Assembly (NCBI RefSeq): GCF_000429865.1
Contig: NZ_KE386977.1
Location: 181,393 to 245,392, forward strand
Direction of reading: 5' to 3'
From: Cucumibacter marinus DSM 18995
Lineage (GTDB): Bacteria > Pseudomonadota > Alphaproteobacteria > Rhizobiales > Devosiaceae
DNA: 64,000 nt
Position numbers and translations under genes: made by a program. This document shows, one piece after another, positions 9,104 through 19,107 of the stretch (position 1 is the first letter of the stretch; each line of letters starts with the position of its first letter). The notes beneath the pieces are model-generated. The model was not told the origin of the DNA. It saw only the letters and a program-made list of their open reading frames with translations, and made no database searches.

Positions 9104-10429
9104 TCAGAACTGGCCGGTCCAGGACACGGTACCCGACACATTGAACATTTCGCCGAAGCTGAGCATCGGCGTGTCGCTGGTTTCGGGGCCGGTGTAGTCG
9201 GCATCGTCAGTGGTGCCGCCGAAGTTCGAGCCAAGATAGCTGCGAGTCAAAGTCGGGACGCTCGAAAGATACTCACCGCCCAGACCGAAGCTGATCTGGC
9301 GGTTTTCAGCCGTCGGCTTGGTCCAAACTGCCTGACCGCGCAGGGCATAGGCAATGCCGCTGTCGCTGTCGGTGAGCGTGGTCGAGTTTGTCACCGTCTG
9401 ATCGCCTTCGACCAGCGCGGGAACCCCGCCCGAAAGCGTGTAGCTCTGCATGCCTTCGAAGTCCGTCATCCGATTGTAGACGCCGACTTCACCCCCGAAA
9501 GAGAAGGTGTTGCCATCCTCGCTTGCAGCGACATAGCTGATGCCTGCCGCACCGCCGAGATAGTGCGAAGTCATCACTTCGTTGGTGGACTGCGTGTAGT
9601 CTGCAAAGGTTGTATCGGGCGGGACATCCGTCTCAAGCATGTTGATCATGATGTCGGAGGTGTAATCCTGTTTCAGGTAACGGTAGCTCGGCCCGACATA
9701 ACCCTGGATATTGCCTTCGCCAGCCCGGGCAATACTCAAGTCGATCCCGCCATAAACGACGGTAGAATCGAGTGAGGAAGTAATCTCAACGCCCGTCAGG
9801 TCGCCGGTCGCGAGGAATACGCCGCCTTCGGTCGACGCAATCGCACCGAATGCAAACGCGAGGTCGTCAATGTCGGCGGGGTCGTTAAAGGTACCGCCAC
9901 CAAACAGTGTGAATGCACTCCCTGATTGATTGGCGCCCCAACCGTCCTGAGCACCGCTGCCAGCGTTATCCAGATCTGAGCTGCCGTCGCCACCTGTGCC
10001 CGAAATAACTGCGTCCGAAGTCACGGTGCCGCCACCCGTGTAGCTCGCATTCACCTCAATCGTGCCGGTGGGGGTGGTGTAGCCCGGCAGGAAAAGGGTG
10101 CCTTGACCATCAAGCGTCACATTCATCGTGGAATTGCCGACGCCAATGGCCATGAAACCGGACTTGCCCAGGAGGGTGCGGCCATCATCACTAAGCGGGG
10201 TTGCCCAGCTGCCTGCCAGCACGCCGCCAAAAAGCATGACCTGATGGGTTGCTTCGACACCGCCGACACCGTCGGTGATCACGCCTGGCGCCTCATAGTC
10301 CGGCATCAGGAACCCTATGCCGCCTACAGTGAAACCGGCGCTATATCCCGAACCGTCCTGTGCCACCGCAGCGGTGCTGCACATCAGACCGGCGACAAGA
10401 CCGCCGATGACTGCTCCGTGAAGTCTCAT
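9104..10429 (-). CDS. Orphan beta-barrel outer-membrane protein
   Basis: A 441-residue exported protein of unknown role. The N-terminus (MRLHGAVIGGLVAGLMCSTA, cleavage after AVA) is a signal peptide. The mature part is rich in Gly, Thr and Ser with many alternating strands, and the C-terminus SWTGQF ends in phenylalanine as outer-membrane barrels do. A Gly/Asp/Ser-rich stretch near residues 145-175 may be a long surface loop. The start at 10429 is chosen for the signal peptide; a start 7 codons upstream is possible. The gene is monocistronic with its own terminator. No known porin family was recognised. An autotransporter-like barrel is the main alternative. Confidence 0.7.
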   Translation of the reverse strand: MRLHGAVIGGLVAGLMCSTAAVAQDGSGYSAGFTVGGIGFLMPDYEAPGVITDGVGGVEATHQVMLFGGVLAGSWATPLSDDGRTLLGKSGFMAIGVGNSTMNVTLDGQGTLFLPGYTTPTGTIEVNASYTGGGTVTSDAVISGTGGDGSSDLDNAGSGAQDGWGANQSGSAFTLFGGGTFNDPADIDDLAFAFGAIASTEGGVFLATGDLTGVEITSSLDSTVVYGGIDLSIARAGEGNIQGYVGPSYRYLKQDYTSDIMINMLETDVPPDTTFADYTQSTNEVMTSHYLGGAAGISYVAASEDGNTFSFGGEVGVYNRMTDFEGMQSYTLSGGVPALVEGDQTVTNSTTLTDSDSGIAYALRGQAVWTKPTAENRQISFGLGGEYLSSVPTLTRSYLGSNFGGTTDDADYTGPETSDTPMLSFGEMFNVSGTVSWTGQF

Positions 10430-10923
10430 GAACCACCCCTCATAGACCAAATCCCGACCTGTCCCTCAGGTAGGATATTATGGTTAACGTCTCGTTAGTC
10501 GAAAGTTGGCGTGATTCACAAACAAAGTCTAGGTCGATGTGGTGTGGTCGGATTACTTGAGAGGCCCGGATTGCAAGGGGTTGGCCGCAAGAATTGCTTG
10601 CGCTTCGCGGGTAAGCGGCTGCAATTTAAAGAAAATTTGAAATGCAGTGTGTCACTGCTCTGGCCGAGCGTGCCGGAATTTCGTCACAATTTCCACAGGC
10701 TGTGACGAAATAACCACACAGGATTCAAGCGTTTCCCGGGGATTGAGCGTTTAAGGCGCGAATGTGGCAAAGTCGTTTGGCGCCGGCGGGTAGGCGGGGA
10801 CCCCGCGCCAGAAGTTAAGCGCGGGATTGCCAGAGGTAACCCCCTGGACGTTTTTCTTGCGCTTCTCTTAGATGAATTCTTGGAATTCCCGAGTAAAAAG
10901 AGGCTATTCCGGGCCCGTCGCGG
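10430..10923. other. 494-base gene-free interval
   Basis: It should hold the promoter of the outer-membrane protein gene, read leftwards. An inverted repeat ACCTG-TCCCT-CAGGT lies at 10457-10471 close to that gene's start, and the minus strand carries TAATAT just beyond it, but no clear -35 was found. The right end is the 3' end of the hydroxyproline operon. It includes the GAATTC-TTG-GAATTC word near 10873-10887 but no convincing terminator. Confidence 0.5.
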
Positions 10924-11955
10924 TCAAGCGAGGTTCGGCCACGTATCGGCGATCCGATAGCCGCCGGGCCAGGGGTCATCCGGATCGAGAAGCAAGGTTG
11001 AACGCCCGGTAATCCACGCCCGTCCCGAGATTTGCGGTACGATGGCGGGCTTGCCGCCGAGGGCAGTCAGCCCCGCGATCCGGCAGTCGAACCGAGATCC
11101 GATGATCGACAGCCCCGCAAAGGCCTCGCCCTCGGCCAGTTCGCCCTTTGCGTGCAGCACCGCCATGCGCGCCGAGCAGCCGGTGCCTGTCGGCGAGCGG
11201 TCGAGCTTGCCAGGCCGGATGGCAACGGTGTTGCGACCGGTCTTGACCCCGTCGATTTCTTCGATGGGCAGGGTGAACTGGCAAAAGGAGATATGGTCCC
11301 ATTCCGGATTTTCGGGATGGGTGAAGCCAAGCTGTTCATTCGCCGCGCGGGTGATTTTCACGCCCGTCTCGGCCAGCTCGCGCGCCTCATCAGGCGAAAG
11401 CGCAAAGCCCAGTGTCCGGGCGTCCGTGAGGACAAAACTGTCCCCGCCATACGCCGTATCGACGGCCAGTGTGCCGAGGCCTTCCACCTCGAGATTGGCG
11501 TCGAGCCGGTCGGCAAAGCTCGGCACATTGGTGACCGTGATCCGCTCGGCCTTGCCGTGCCGGCAGTCGGCCAGAACCTCGATCAGCCCGCCCGGCGCTT
11601 CAAGTGTCATCCGGGTCTGCGGTTCGGACATCGGGACGATGCCGGTATCGAGCAACACCGTTGAAACACATATGGAATTCGAGCCCGACATGGGCGGCGT
11701 GTCCGCCGGTTCCATGATGATGAACCCCATCTGCGCGCGCGGGTCTTTCGGCGGCACCAACAGGTTCACATGCCGGAATACCCCGCCGCGCGGTTCGTTG
11801 AGGACAAGGTTTCGAAGGGTCTCGTCCTCGGCGATGAAGCTGCGTTGCGCCCACACCGTGTCTCCGGGAGGCGGCGCGACGCCACCAATGATCACATCGC
11901 CCACTTCACCTTCGGCATGGCATTGCACGATCTCGATATTGACGCTCGAACGCAT
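10924..11955 (-). CDS. Proline racemase family protein with atypical active site (hydroxyproline dehydratase-like)
   Basis: A 343-residue member of the proline racemase/hydroxyproline epimerase fold (EPRGG near 54, FGGDSF-type glycine motif near 170, DRSPTGTG near 252). Family enzymes use two catalytic cysteines. Here the first position is Ser90 (MSGSNS instead of MCGHG) and the second is Thr256 (DRSPTGTG instead of DRSPCGTG), with a cysteine displaced to residue 260. Trans-3-hydroxy-L-proline dehydratases are known to carry Thr at the second position, so a dehydratase is more likely than a two-base epimerase, but the Ser/Thr pair is unusual. It is the last gene of the ten-gene hydroxyproline operon, 8 bases after the enolase-superfamily gene. 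Confidence 0.8.
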   Translation of the reverse strand: MRSSVNIEIVQCHAEGEVGDVIIGGVAPPPGDTVWAQRSFIAEDETLRNLVLNEPRGGVFRHVNLLVPPKDPRAQMGFIIMEPADTPPMSGSNSICVSTVLLDTGIVPMSEPQTRMTLEAPGGLIEVLADCRHGKAERITVTNVPSFADRLDANLEVEGLGTLAVDTAYGGDSFVLTDARTLGFALSPDEARELAETGVKITRAANEQLGFTHPENPEWDHISFCQFTLPIEEIDGVKTGRNTVAIRPGKLDRSPTGTGCSARMAVLHAKGELAEGEAFAGLSIIGSRFDCRIAGLTALGGKPAIVPQISGRAWITGRSTLLLDPDDPWPGGYRIADTWPNLA

Positions 11956-11963
11956 GATCGGCC

Positions 11964-13067
11964 TCAGGCAAAAGTGAGAACAGGGTCGCCCAGCGCAGCC
12001 ATATCCGGCGTGACGCCAAGACCGGGGCCGGTGGGGGCCTTCATGGCCCCGTTTTCCCGTTTCGGCGCGCCGCTCGCAATGTCCCGGGTGACATAGGAAT
12101 TGAAGTCGGTCGCCGAGAACACGAACTCGCTTGGGGTCGATTGCGCCAGATGCGCGATAGTGGCGGTCACGATATCCCCGCCCCAGGTGTCTTCAATGGT
12201 CATCGGAATGCCGGCATTGACGCAGACATCACGCATTGTCCGGGCCTTGGTCAGCCCGCCGACCTTGGAGATCTTGAGGTTGATCACGTCCATCGCGTCT
12301 TCGGCGAGCCCGCGCACCAGCATGTCGAGCCCGTCGATATTCTCGTCCATCACGAAGGGCCGCGCGGTGCGCCGCCGGATCGAAAGGCATTCTTCATAAG
12401 TCATGCAGGGCTGCTCGATATAGACGTCGAGATTACCGACCGCATCGACCACCCGCGCCGCCTCATGCCGCGTCCAGCCGGTATTGGCATCGGCAACCAG
12501 AATGTCGCTTGGCTCGAGAATGTCACGGCAGGCGCGGATACGGGCGATATCGTCATCCGCATCCCCGCCCACCTTGAGCTGGAACTTGGTGTAGCCCTCG
12601 GCCTTGTAGCCGGCGATCTTTTTCGCCATCGCCTCCGGGTCTTCCTGGGAGATCGCGCGATAGAGCTTCACGTCCGGCTGCGCCAGTCCGCCCAAGAGCT
12701 TATGGACCGGCATCCCCGCCGCCTTGCCCAACAGGTCCCAGCACGCAATATCGATCGGTGCCTTCACATAGGGGTGCCCGCGCAAGGCGGCATCCATGGC
12801 CCGATTGATGGCACCCAGATCGGTGGGATCCATGCCGATGAGGTGAGGGGCGATCTCCTCGAGCCCTGCGCGAACGCCCCGCGCATAGGCCGGCAAATAG
12901 GCCGAACCAAGCGGGCAGCATTCGGCCACGCCCTGCAAGCCCTTGTCGGTGTCGATGATCACCACTGTTGAATCAAAGACTTCGACAAAATTGCCGTTCG
13001 ACCAGGAATATCGGCCTTCCTTCAGCGGAAGATCGACCTGATAGACAGTAATGCCTGTGATTTTCAT
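11964..13067 (-). CDS. Enolase-superfamily (MR/MLE) enzyme, HpbD/cis-3-hydroxyproline dehydratase-like
   Basis: A 367-residue mandelate racemase/muconate lactonizing-type protein. Metal ligands can be placed at Asp193 (ADANTG), Glu218 (YIEQP) and Asp241 (VMDEN). The bases are Lys165 (FQLKVGG) and Lys265 or Lys268 (NLKISKVGG). The overall look ([12 protein letters not shown] at the start, [21 protein letters not shown]) resembles HpbD, the 4-hydroxyproline betaine 2-epimerase of marine roseobacters, more than true mandelate racemases. In this operon it could epimerise hydroxyproline betaine or dehydrate cis-3-hydroxy-L-proline. The ATG at 13067 has a GGAGGAACG ribosome-binding site; the longer frame lacks one. 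The exact substrate is inferred from context. Confidence 0.8.
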   Translation of the reverse strand: MKITGITVYQVDLPLKEGRYSWSNGNFVEVFDSTVVIIDTDKGLQGVAECCPLGSAYLPAYARGVRAGLEEIAPHLIGMDPTDLGAINRAMDAALRGHPYVKAPIDIACWDLLGKAAGMPVHKLLGGLAQPDVKLYRAISQEDPEAMAKKIAGYKAEGYTKFQLKVGGDADDDIARIRACRDILEPSDILVADANTGWTRHEAARVVDAVGNLDVYIEQPCMTYEECLSIRRRTARPFVMDENIDGLDMLVRGLAEDAMDVINLKISKVGGLTKARTMRDVCVNAGIPMTIEDTWGGDIVTATIAHLAQSTPSEFVFSATDFNSYVTRDIASGAPKRENGAMKAPTGPGLGVTPDMAALGDPVLTFA

Positions 13068-13084
13068 CTGGCGTTCCTCCCGCC

Positions 13085-14086
13085 TCAAATTACGACAAAG
13101 CCATGCGCGAACGGGTCGCGGTCATCGATCAGAATGGTGTTGTAGCCGGTCACCCGCGCCCAGCCGGCAACCGAGGGGATAATGGCGGGGGTGTCGCCCA
13201 CCGTGGTCTCAGCCTCGACCCGGCCTTCGAACAGCGACCCGATAATGCTTTCGTGCACGAACGGATCGCCGGGTTTGAGATCGCCGCGCGCCGCCAGATG
13301 CGCCATACGGGCCGAGGTGCCGGTGCCGCAAGGCGAGCGATCGATCGCCTTGTCGCCATAATAGACGGCGTTGCGGGCATGGGCGCCGGCTTGTGTCGGT
13401 GCGCCGGTCCACTGGATATGGCTGATCCCCTTGATCTCCGGGTGCTCGGGGTGGGCCACCGTATACTTTTCGTTGAGCGCCGTCCGCAGCTTGCGCGCCA
13501 TCCCGATCAGCTCGCCCGCGGTGAAGTCGGCCATGTCGCGATAGCCGGCCTGCGGCTCGACAATGGCATAGAAATTCCCGCCATAGGCGACATCGACCGT
13601 GACCTCTCCCAGTTCCGGGATTTCGGCGGTGAGCCCGCGCGCCGCAACGAATGAGGGCACATTGGTCAGTTTGACTTTTTCGACGAACCGGTCGCGTTGC
13701 TCATATTCGACCACAACCAGCCCTGCCGGCGTGTCGAGCCGCACCGTGCCGGGCACCCTGGGGCGGATGAGCCCGTTCTCGATGCCGATGGTGATCGCGC
13801 CGATGGTTCCATGTCCGCACATGGGCAGGCAGCCCGATGTCTCGATGAACAGGATTGCGATATCGCAATCTTCCCGCGTCGGCGGATAGAAGATGGCGCC
13901 GCTCATCATGTCGTGTCCGCGCGGCTCGAACATCAGTCCGGTGCGGATCCAGTCATAGTCGGCCAGAAAATGGGCGCGCAGCTCCAGCATAGTCGCGCCG
14001 TCGAGCAACGGTCCGCCGCCGGCAACGACCCGAACCGGATTGCCGCAAGTGTGTCCATCGATACAGGTGAAGGTACTGACAGCCAT
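13085..14086 (-). CDS. hypRE: 4-hydroxyproline 2-epimerase
   Basis: A 333-residue proline-racemase-family enzyme with both catalytic cysteines intact: Cys90 in PMCGHGTIG and Cys253 in [14 protein letters not shown]. The Cys/Cys pair fits 4-hydroxyproline epimerases, which turn trans-4-hydroxy-L-proline into cis-4-hydroxy-D-proline, the first step of the catabolic route encoded here. The ATG at 14086 follows an AGGAG 10 bases upstream and gives the usual family length; the longer open frame upstream has no family features. It lies 14 bases after the D-hydroxyproline dehydrogenase gene. Proline racemase activity is the alternative, but the context argues for hydroxyproline. The name follows Sinorhizobium usage. 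Confidence 0.88.
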   Translation of the reverse strand: MAVSTFTCIDGHTCGNPVRVVAGGGPLLDGATMLELRAHFLADYDWIRTGLMFEPRGHDMMSGAIFYPPTREDCDIAILFIETSGCLPMCGHGTIGAITIGIENGLIRPRVPGTVRLDTPAGLVVVEYEQRDRFVEKVKLTNVPSFVAARGLTAEIPELGEVTVDVAYGGNFYAIVEPQAGYRDMADFTAGELIGMARKLRTALNEKYTVAHPEHPEIKGISHIQWTGAPTQAGAHARNAVYYGDKAIDRSPCGTGTSARMAHLAARGDLKPGDPFVHESIIGSLFEGRVEAETTVGDTPAIIPSVAGWARVTGYNTILIDDRDPFAHGFVVI

Positions 14087-14100
14087 GATCCGCAAAACTC

Positions 14101-15360
14101 CTAGAACCGGTCTGCGCGGAAAGGGTTGATATCGATTTCGAGCGCGCCCCCGGTGATGAGCCCGGCGATGAGCTCCGCCGTGCCACTCGACTGGGTGAGG
14201 CCGAGATGACCGTGCCCGAACCCATAGACCACGCGGCGCGACGCATTTGATCGAGAAATCACGGGTAGCGTGTCGGGCAGGGAAGGGCGAAAGCCCATCC
14301 ATTGCCGGCCGCCCTCGGTCACCAGCCCCGGCATATAACGCTGCGCCTGCTTCAGCATGGCGTTGGCCCGGCGGAAATCCGGCTTGCGCTTGAGCCCGCC
14401 CAGTTCCACCGCGCCGCCGATCCGCACGCCATCATCAAGCGGGCTGATGACAAACCCGTGCCCGACCGGGATCAGCATCGTCCTGAGGTCAAAAGCGGTT
14501 TTGGGCAGGGTGGTGTTGTATCCGCGCTCGGTCTCGAGCGGGATCGTGTCGCCAAGCGCCGTCGCCAGCGGCTTCGACCACGCGCCGCAGGCAATAACGG
14601 CGTGCTCGGCCGTGAGCGCTCGCCCGTCGGACAAGGTGAGCGTCACGCGATGATCGTCGGCATCGATCCCTTCGACCGCACCGGTTTCCAGTACGCCGCC
14701 CTTTTTCACAAACGCCTCGCCGAGCGCCAGCGCGTAATCAAGCGGATCGGAAATCGTCGCCCAGTCCCGGGTGAAGGTCGCCGCGACGACGTTTTCGCCG
14801 AGCCCGGGCTGGTATTTGGCGACCTCCGCCGGGTTGTCGAGATGCTGGCCGCGATACCCGTATTTTTCCTTTTCGAGCCAGGCCTTCTTGCCGCGCTCGA
14901 AAAGTGCCTTGCTTTCATAGGCTTCGAGTTGGCCCGACCAGCGCAACATGCGCTTGGTTCCGGTGTTTGCCATCAAGTCGGCCAGTGTTTCCCGGCTGAG
15001 CGCCATCAGGTTGGCTTGTGCGCGGGTCCCGGCTTCGAACTTCGAGCGGCTGGCCGAAAGAAAGAAGCGCCACAGCCACGGCGCGATTTTGAGTGAATAA
15101 GAGGGCGGTACCGACAGGGGGCCGAGCGGGTCGAACAGCCATTTCGGCGCCTGCAGGATGATGCCTGGCGAGGCGAGGGGTTCGATATCGGCGAAGGCGA
15201 AGGCCGCCGCATTGCCTGAGGAGGCTTCCGCGGCGACGCCTTTGCGGTCGATGATTGTCACCCCGCGCCCGCGTTTGAGTAGCGCGAGCCCCGCCGTGAT
15301 CCCGATAATGCCGGCCCCGACGATGACAACATCATGAGGGCTTTTCGCATCGCGCGTCAT
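14101..15360 (-). CDS. hypO: FAD-dependent D-hydroxyproline dehydrogenase (DadA-like)
   Basis: A 419-residue D-amino-acid dehydrogenase/oxidase of the DAO family. The FAD dinucleotide motif VVIVGAGIIG is at residues 11-20, the ASSGNAAAFAF motif typical of DadA follows near 46, and a GHGHLGLTQSSGTAELIAGL motif closes the FAD site near the C-terminus. It should oxidise cis-4-hydroxy-D-proline to delta-1-pyrroline-4-hydroxy-2-carboxylate and pass electrons to the membrane chain. Its neighbours are the epimerase that makes its substrate and the dehydrogenase that works two steps later. The start at 15360 has AGGACG upstream, overlapping the end of the aldehyde dehydrogenase gene. Confidence 0.85.
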   Translation of the reverse strand: MTRDAKSPHDVVIVGAGIIGITAGLALLKRGRGVTIIDRKGVAAEASSGNAAAFAFADIEPLASPGIILQAPKWLFDPLGPLSVPPSYSLKIAPWLWRFFLSASRSKFEAGTRAQANLMALSRETLADLMANTGTKRMLRWSGQLEAYESKALFERGKKAWLEKEKYGYRGQHLDNPAEVAKYQPGLGENVVAATFTRDWATISDPLDYALALGEAFVKKGGVLETGAVEGIDADDHRVTLTLSDGRALTAEHAVIACGAWSKPLATALGDTIPLETERGYNTTLPKTAFDLRTMLIPVGHGFVISPLDDGVRIGGAVELGGLKRKPDFRRANAMLKQAQRYMPGLVTEGGRQWMGFRPSLPDTLPVISRSNASRRVVYGFGHGHLGLTQSSGTAELIAGLITGGALEIDINPFRADRF

Positions 15361-15367
15361 AAGCGTC

Positions 15368-16798
15368 CTAAGGCTGGGTGTAGGCGGTCTTGACCACGGT
15401 ATAGAACTCGGCGGCGTAACGCCCCTGTTCGCGCGAGCCGAAACTCGAGGCCTTGGTGCCGCCGAACGGCACGTGATAGTCGACCCCCGCAGTTGGCAGA
15501 TTGACCATCACCATGCCGGCCTGTGCGTGGGCGCGAAAATGGCTCGCATGCTTGAGCGAAGTCGTGGCGATCCCCGCCGACAGGCCGAACTCGGTATCGT
15601 TGGCAACACTGAGCGCTTCCTCGTAGTCGCGCACCCGGATAACCGAGGCAACGGGCCCGAAAACCTCTTCGCGGTTGATCCGCATATGGTTGGTGGTTTC
15701 GGTCACCAGCGCCGGGCTGAGATAATGGCCCGGCGTCTGCCGGTTGAGCCGCTGCCCGCCACTCACCGCCCCGCCTTCGCGGGCAGCGATGTCGATATAG
15801 TCGAGGTCCTTGTTGAGCTGCGCCTCGTTGATCACCGGTCCCATCTGGGTCGCTTCATCGAGCGCATCGCCGACAACAAGCGCGGATGCCTTCTCGGCGA
15901 GCGCGGCAACGAAACGGTCATGAATGCCCTCGGTCACGATCAGCCGCGAACTCGCGGTACAGCGCTGCCCGGTCGAAAAGAATGCCCCATTGAGGGCTGC
16001 GCCCACGGCCACATCGAGATCGGCATCGTCGAGCACGACAAAGGGGTTCTTCCCACCCATCTCGAGCTGCAGTTTCTTGAGCGATCTCCCGCATTCCGCA
16101 GCGATCAGGCGCCCCGTCGCCACCGACCCGGTGAACGAGATTGCCTTGACGTCGTCATGCGCCACCAGCGCCGCACCCACATCGGGCCCGGTGCCGATCA
16201 CCATGTTGAAAACGCCTTCGGGCAGGCCGGAGCGGGCAATGATTTCGGCAAGAGCATGGGCAGACGCCGGCACGATCTCGCTCGGCTTGAGGATCACCGC
16301 ATTGCCGCAGGCGAGCGCCGGCGCGGTTTTCCAGGCCGGGATCGCGATGGGGAAGTTCCATGGCGTGATCAGACCGACGATCCCGACAGGGCTGCGGGTC
16401 ACCTCGATTTCGACACCCGGGCGCACCGAGGCCAGCCGGTCGCCGGTCTGGCGCAGGGCCTCGCCGGCAAAGAACTTGAAGATCTGACCGGCCCGCGCTG
16501 CTTCGCCGATCCCCTCGGCCAGCGTTTTGCCTTCCTCACGCGACAACAGCCGCCCCAGCTCGGCCTTGCGGGCGAGAATCTCGGTGCCGATGAAATCGAG
16601 AACGTCAAAACGCTGTTGCGGGGTCGAATTGGCCCAACCCGGCGCGGCAGCTTTCGCTGCCGCCACCGCGTCGTTCACATCCTCTGCCGTTCCGAGCGCC
16701 GCCTCGCCGACAATGTCGCCGGTGTTCGAGGGGTTGATATCGGCAATCGCCTCATCGGCCCCGCGCCACTCACCGGCGATCCAGTTCCTGAAATCCAT
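15368..16798 (-). CDS. hypH: 2-oxoglutarate semialdehyde dehydrogenase (KGSADH)
   Basis: A 476-residue NAD(P)-dependent aldehyde dehydrogenase with all key residues. Asn148 is in TPWNFP, Lys171 in ILKPSE, Glu246 in QLEMGGKNP and the nucleophile Cys280 in GQRCTASSR. In this operon it should oxidise 2,5-dioxovalerate to 2-oxoglutarate, the last step of hydroxyproline breakdown. The ATG at 16796-16798 overlaps the stop of the deaminase gene in a TGATG junction, so the two are translationally coupled. Related aldehyde dehydrogenases act on succinate semialdehyde or glucarate-derived substrates, and only the context separates these. Confidence 0.85.
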   Translation of the reverse strand: MDFRNWIAGEWRGADEAIADINPSNTGDIVGEAALGTAEDVNDAVAAAKAAAPGWANSTPQQRFDVLDFIGTEILARKAELGRLLSREEGKTLAEGIGEAARAGQIFKFFAGEALRQTGDRLASVRPGVEIEVTRSPVGIVGLITPWNFPIAIPAWKTAPALACGNAVILKPSEIVPASAHALAEIIARSGLPEGVFNMVIGTGPDVGAALVAHDDVKAISFTGSVATGRLIAAECGRSLKKLQLEMGGKNPFVVLDDADLDVAVGAALNGAFFSTGQRCTASSRLIVTEGIHDRFVAALAEKASALVVGDALDEATQMGPVINEAQLNKDLDYIDIAAREGGAVSGGQRLNRQTPGHYLSPALVTETTNHMRINREEVFGPVASVIRVRDYEEALSVANDTEFGLSAGIATTSLKHASHFRAHAQAGMVMVNLPTAGVDYHVPFGGTKASSFGSREQGRYAAEFYTVVKTAYTQP

Positions 16799-17703
16799 CA
16801 GGCAGCACCCTTGAGCGCCTTGAGGTCGGGACGGTTGGCAATCGCATCACGCACGACTTTTTCGACCCGCGCGCGGTGTTCGCCCGCCAGCGGCAGCCGC
16901 GGCCCGCGGACCCGGTCGTTGGATTTGAGTTCGATTGCCTCGGCCAGTTTGATCTGCTGAACGAGATAGGTCGAAACATCGAGATCGAGCACCGGGCGGA
17001 ACCACCGATAGATGTCGAGGGCGTCTTCGAACCGGCCGTCCTGCACCGCTTCATAGATCGCTACCGTCTCGCGTGGGAAGGCGACGACCAGCCCCGCGAC
17101 CCAGCCGACGGCGCCCATCATCAGCGCTTCGAGGCCGAGATTGTCGACCCCGGTGAAGATGTCGAACCGGTCGCCGCATTCATTGACCATCTCGGTCGTG
17201 CGTCGAATGTCGTCCGAGCTTTCCTTGATCGCCACGATCCGCTTCTCGTCGGCCATCTCGTTCATCATCGCCGGGGTCACATCGACCCGGTATCCGATCC
17301 GGTTCGAATAGATCATCACCGGCAGATCGGCGGCCTCGGTGATCGCACGGATATTGGCGATGGTTTCGCGCTCATCGGTGAAATAGATCGGGGAGGGGAC
17401 GACCATCAGCCCGTCCGCGCCTGCACCGGCGGCCTTTTTCGCCAGTTCGCAGGCTTCTCGCGTTCCGGCTTCGGAGATCGTCAGCAACGCCGGCTTGTTG
17501 CCGGTCGCGCCCTTGACGAGCTTCAGCACGTCGAGCCGTTCCTCGGGCGAAAGCATATTGCCTTCCCCCAGCGTGCCGCAGGCGATCAGCCCGTGGCAGC
17601 CCGCCTCCATCTGGTAGGCGAAGCACCGTTCCATCTCGGCGTGATCAAGGCTGCCATCTTCTTTGAACTTGGTCGTGACGGCGGGGAATACACCTTGCCA
17701 CAT
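16798..17703 (-). CDS. hypD: Delta-1-pyrroline-4-hydroxy-2-carboxylate deaminase (DHDPS family)
   Basis: A 301-residue dihydrodipicolinate synthase/N-acetylneuraminate lyase-type TIM barrel. The Schiff-base lysine is Lys160 (RIVAIKESSDD), the family tyrosine Tyr132 lies in VMIYSNRIGY, and CGTLGEGN near 42-49 replaces the usual GTTGE loop. In hydroxyproline operons this subgroup converts the pyrroline hydroxycarboxylate to 2-oxoglutarate semialdehyde and ammonia. The ATG at 17703 is preceded by AAGGAAG and gives the correct family N-terminus; the frame is open further upstream into the ATPase gene, but that part is noise. Gene order places it between the transporter and the semialdehyde dehydrogenase. 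Confidence 0.85.
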   Translation of the reverse strand: MWQGVFPAVTTKFKEDGSLDHAEMERCFAYQMEAGCHGLIACGTLGEGNMLSPEERLDVLKLVKGATGNKPALLTISEAGTREACELAKKAAGAGADGLMVVPSPIYFTDERETIANIRAITEAADLPVMIYSNRIGYRVDVTPAMMNEMADEKRIVAIKESSDDIRRTTEMVNECGDRFDIFTGVDNLGLEALMMGAVGWVAGLVVAFPRETVAIYEAVQDGRFEDALDIYRWFRPVLDLDVSTYLVQQIKLAEAIELKSNDRVRGPRLPLAGEHRARVEKVVRDAIANRPDLKALKGAA

Positions 17704-17725
17704 CGTAAAACTTCCTTTCTGCCGC

Positions 17726-18448
17726 TCAGCGGACATTGGCCAAAAATTTCTTTGTGTTGTCGGAATGGGGCGCGTCGAAAATCTGTTCGGGTGGCCCGAT
17801 CTCTTCCATCTTGCCCTGGTTGAAGAACGCCACGCGGTCCGAAACCTCGCGGGCGAACTGCATCTCATGGGTGACCACGATCATGGTCATGCCTTCCTCA
17901 GCAAGCAACCGCATGGTGTCGAGAACTTCGCCGACGAGCTGCGGGTCGAGCGCCGAGGTGACCTCGTCGAACAGCATGTAGCGCGGGGACATGGCGAGCG
18001 CCCGGGCGATGGCCATGCGTTGCTGCTGCCCGCCCGATAGCTTGCCCGGATAGGTGGTCAACTTGTCGCCGAGCCCCACATGTTTGAGCTGCTTGACCGC
18101 GATGTCCTCGGCCTCGGACCTGGATTTCTTGAGCACCTTGCGCAACGCTAGGGTGACATTTTCAAGCACGGTGAGGTGCGGAAACGCGTTCCATTGCTGG
18201 AAGACGATGCCGATATTGCGCCGCAAGGCATTGAGGTCGGTGCCCTTGGCATGCACTTCTGTGCCATCGATGAGGATGCGCCCGCCCTGGATCGGTTCGA
18301 GCCCGTTAATGCACATCAGCAAGGTCGACTTGCCCGAACCCGAGCCGCCGATGATCGACAGCACTTCGCCGGTGTTCACCGTCAGGCTGACATCGTCGAG
18401 CACCTTGAGCGAGCCAAAGGATTTGTGAACGTGTTCGATCTCGATCAT
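17726..18448 (-). CDS. Polar amino-acid ABC importer, ATP-binding protein
   Basis: A 240-residue ATPase of the GlnQ/HisP class. The Walker [10 protein letters not shown] is at residues 34-42, the signature [15 protein letters not shown] lies near 137-151, and Walker [12 protein letters not shown] follows. It energises import of the operon's substrate, most likely hydroxyproline or its betaine. Its ATG at 18448 overlaps the preceding permease stop by 4 bases. The frame remains open upstream inside the permease genes, but the start at [11 protein letters not shown] is the family start. Confidence 0.9.
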   Translation of the reverse strand: MIEIEHVHKSFGSLKVLDDVSLTVNTGEVLSIIGGSGSGKSTLLMCINGLEPIQGGRILIDGTEVHAKGTDLNALRRNIGIVFQQWNAFPHLTVLENVTLALRKVLKKSRSEAEDIAVKQLKHVGLGDKLTTYPGKLSGGQQQRMAIARALAMSPRYMLFDEVTSALDPQLVGEVLDTMRLLAEEGMTMIVVTHEMQFAREVSDRVAFFNQGKMEEIGPPEQIFDAPHSDNTKKFLANVR

Positions 18449-19095
18449 AGGTCCTGCCACTTCTTTTCGAGATGCCGGCCGAGCCGCGAAATCGGGAAAC
18501 TCATCAAAAAGTAGATGAGGCCGGCGATGCTCAGCACGAAGAGGGGTTCCTGGATGCGGGTCACGATGATCTGCGAAGAGCGCAGCAATTCGATGATCCC
18601 CAGCCAGGTGATGAGGGCGGTGTCTTTCATCACACCGAGGGTGAGCCCGATCCAGCTCGGCAGCATGACCCTGAGCGCCAGCGGAAACACGATTTCGCGC
18701 ATATCCTGGCCCCAGGTCATGCCGAGCGAGCGGGCCGCCCGGCGGGTTGTCACCGGCACCGCGTCGATGCCACCGCGCACGATCTCCGAGCAATAGGAGG
18801 ACGTGTAGAGCGCCAGCACCACACAGCTCACCACGAAGGCCGACATTTGCAGGCCCGCGATCGCCTGGAAGGCATTGGCGAGAATGAGCTGGATCAGCAG
18901 CGGCACCGAGCGGAAGATGTCGAGCACGAACGCCAACGGCCAACCGACCCAGCGTGGAGCCGTGGCACGGATCGTGCCGAACACGACACCCATCAGCGTG
19001 CCGCCGGCCATCGCCCAGAACGTAACCAGCAGCGTCACCCCGGCGCCCTTGAGCAGAAAGATGATGTCGTTGAATGACAAGGCTGTTTCAAACAT
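18445..19095 (-). CDS. Polar amino-acid ABC importer, permease (second)
   Basis: A 216-residue HisM/GlnP-type inner-membrane permease with about five hydrophobic helices. The EAA loop that contacts the ATPase is recognisable around [21 protein letters not shown]. It works as a heterodimer with the permease encoded just upstream, from which it is separated by 12 bases. It overlaps the ATPase gene by 4 bases. Confidence 0.88.
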   Translation of the reverse strand: MFETALSFNDIIFLLKGAGVTLLVTFWAMAGGTLMGVVFGTIRATAPRWVGWPLAFVLDIFRSVPLLIQLILANAFQAIAGLQMSAFVVSCVVLALYTSSYCSEIVRGGIDAVPVTTRRAARSLGMTWGQDMREIVFPLALRVMLPSWIGLTLGVMKDTALITWLGIIELLRSSQIIVTRIQEPLFVLSIAGLIYFLMSFPISRLGRHLEKKWQDL

Positions 19096-19107
19096 CGCTC
19101 ACCCCCC

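Noticed and set aside
10511-10705. Possible 64-codon gene between the outer-membrane protein and the hydroxyproline operon
   Set aside because: Composition looks random and there is no Shine-Dalgarno sequence.
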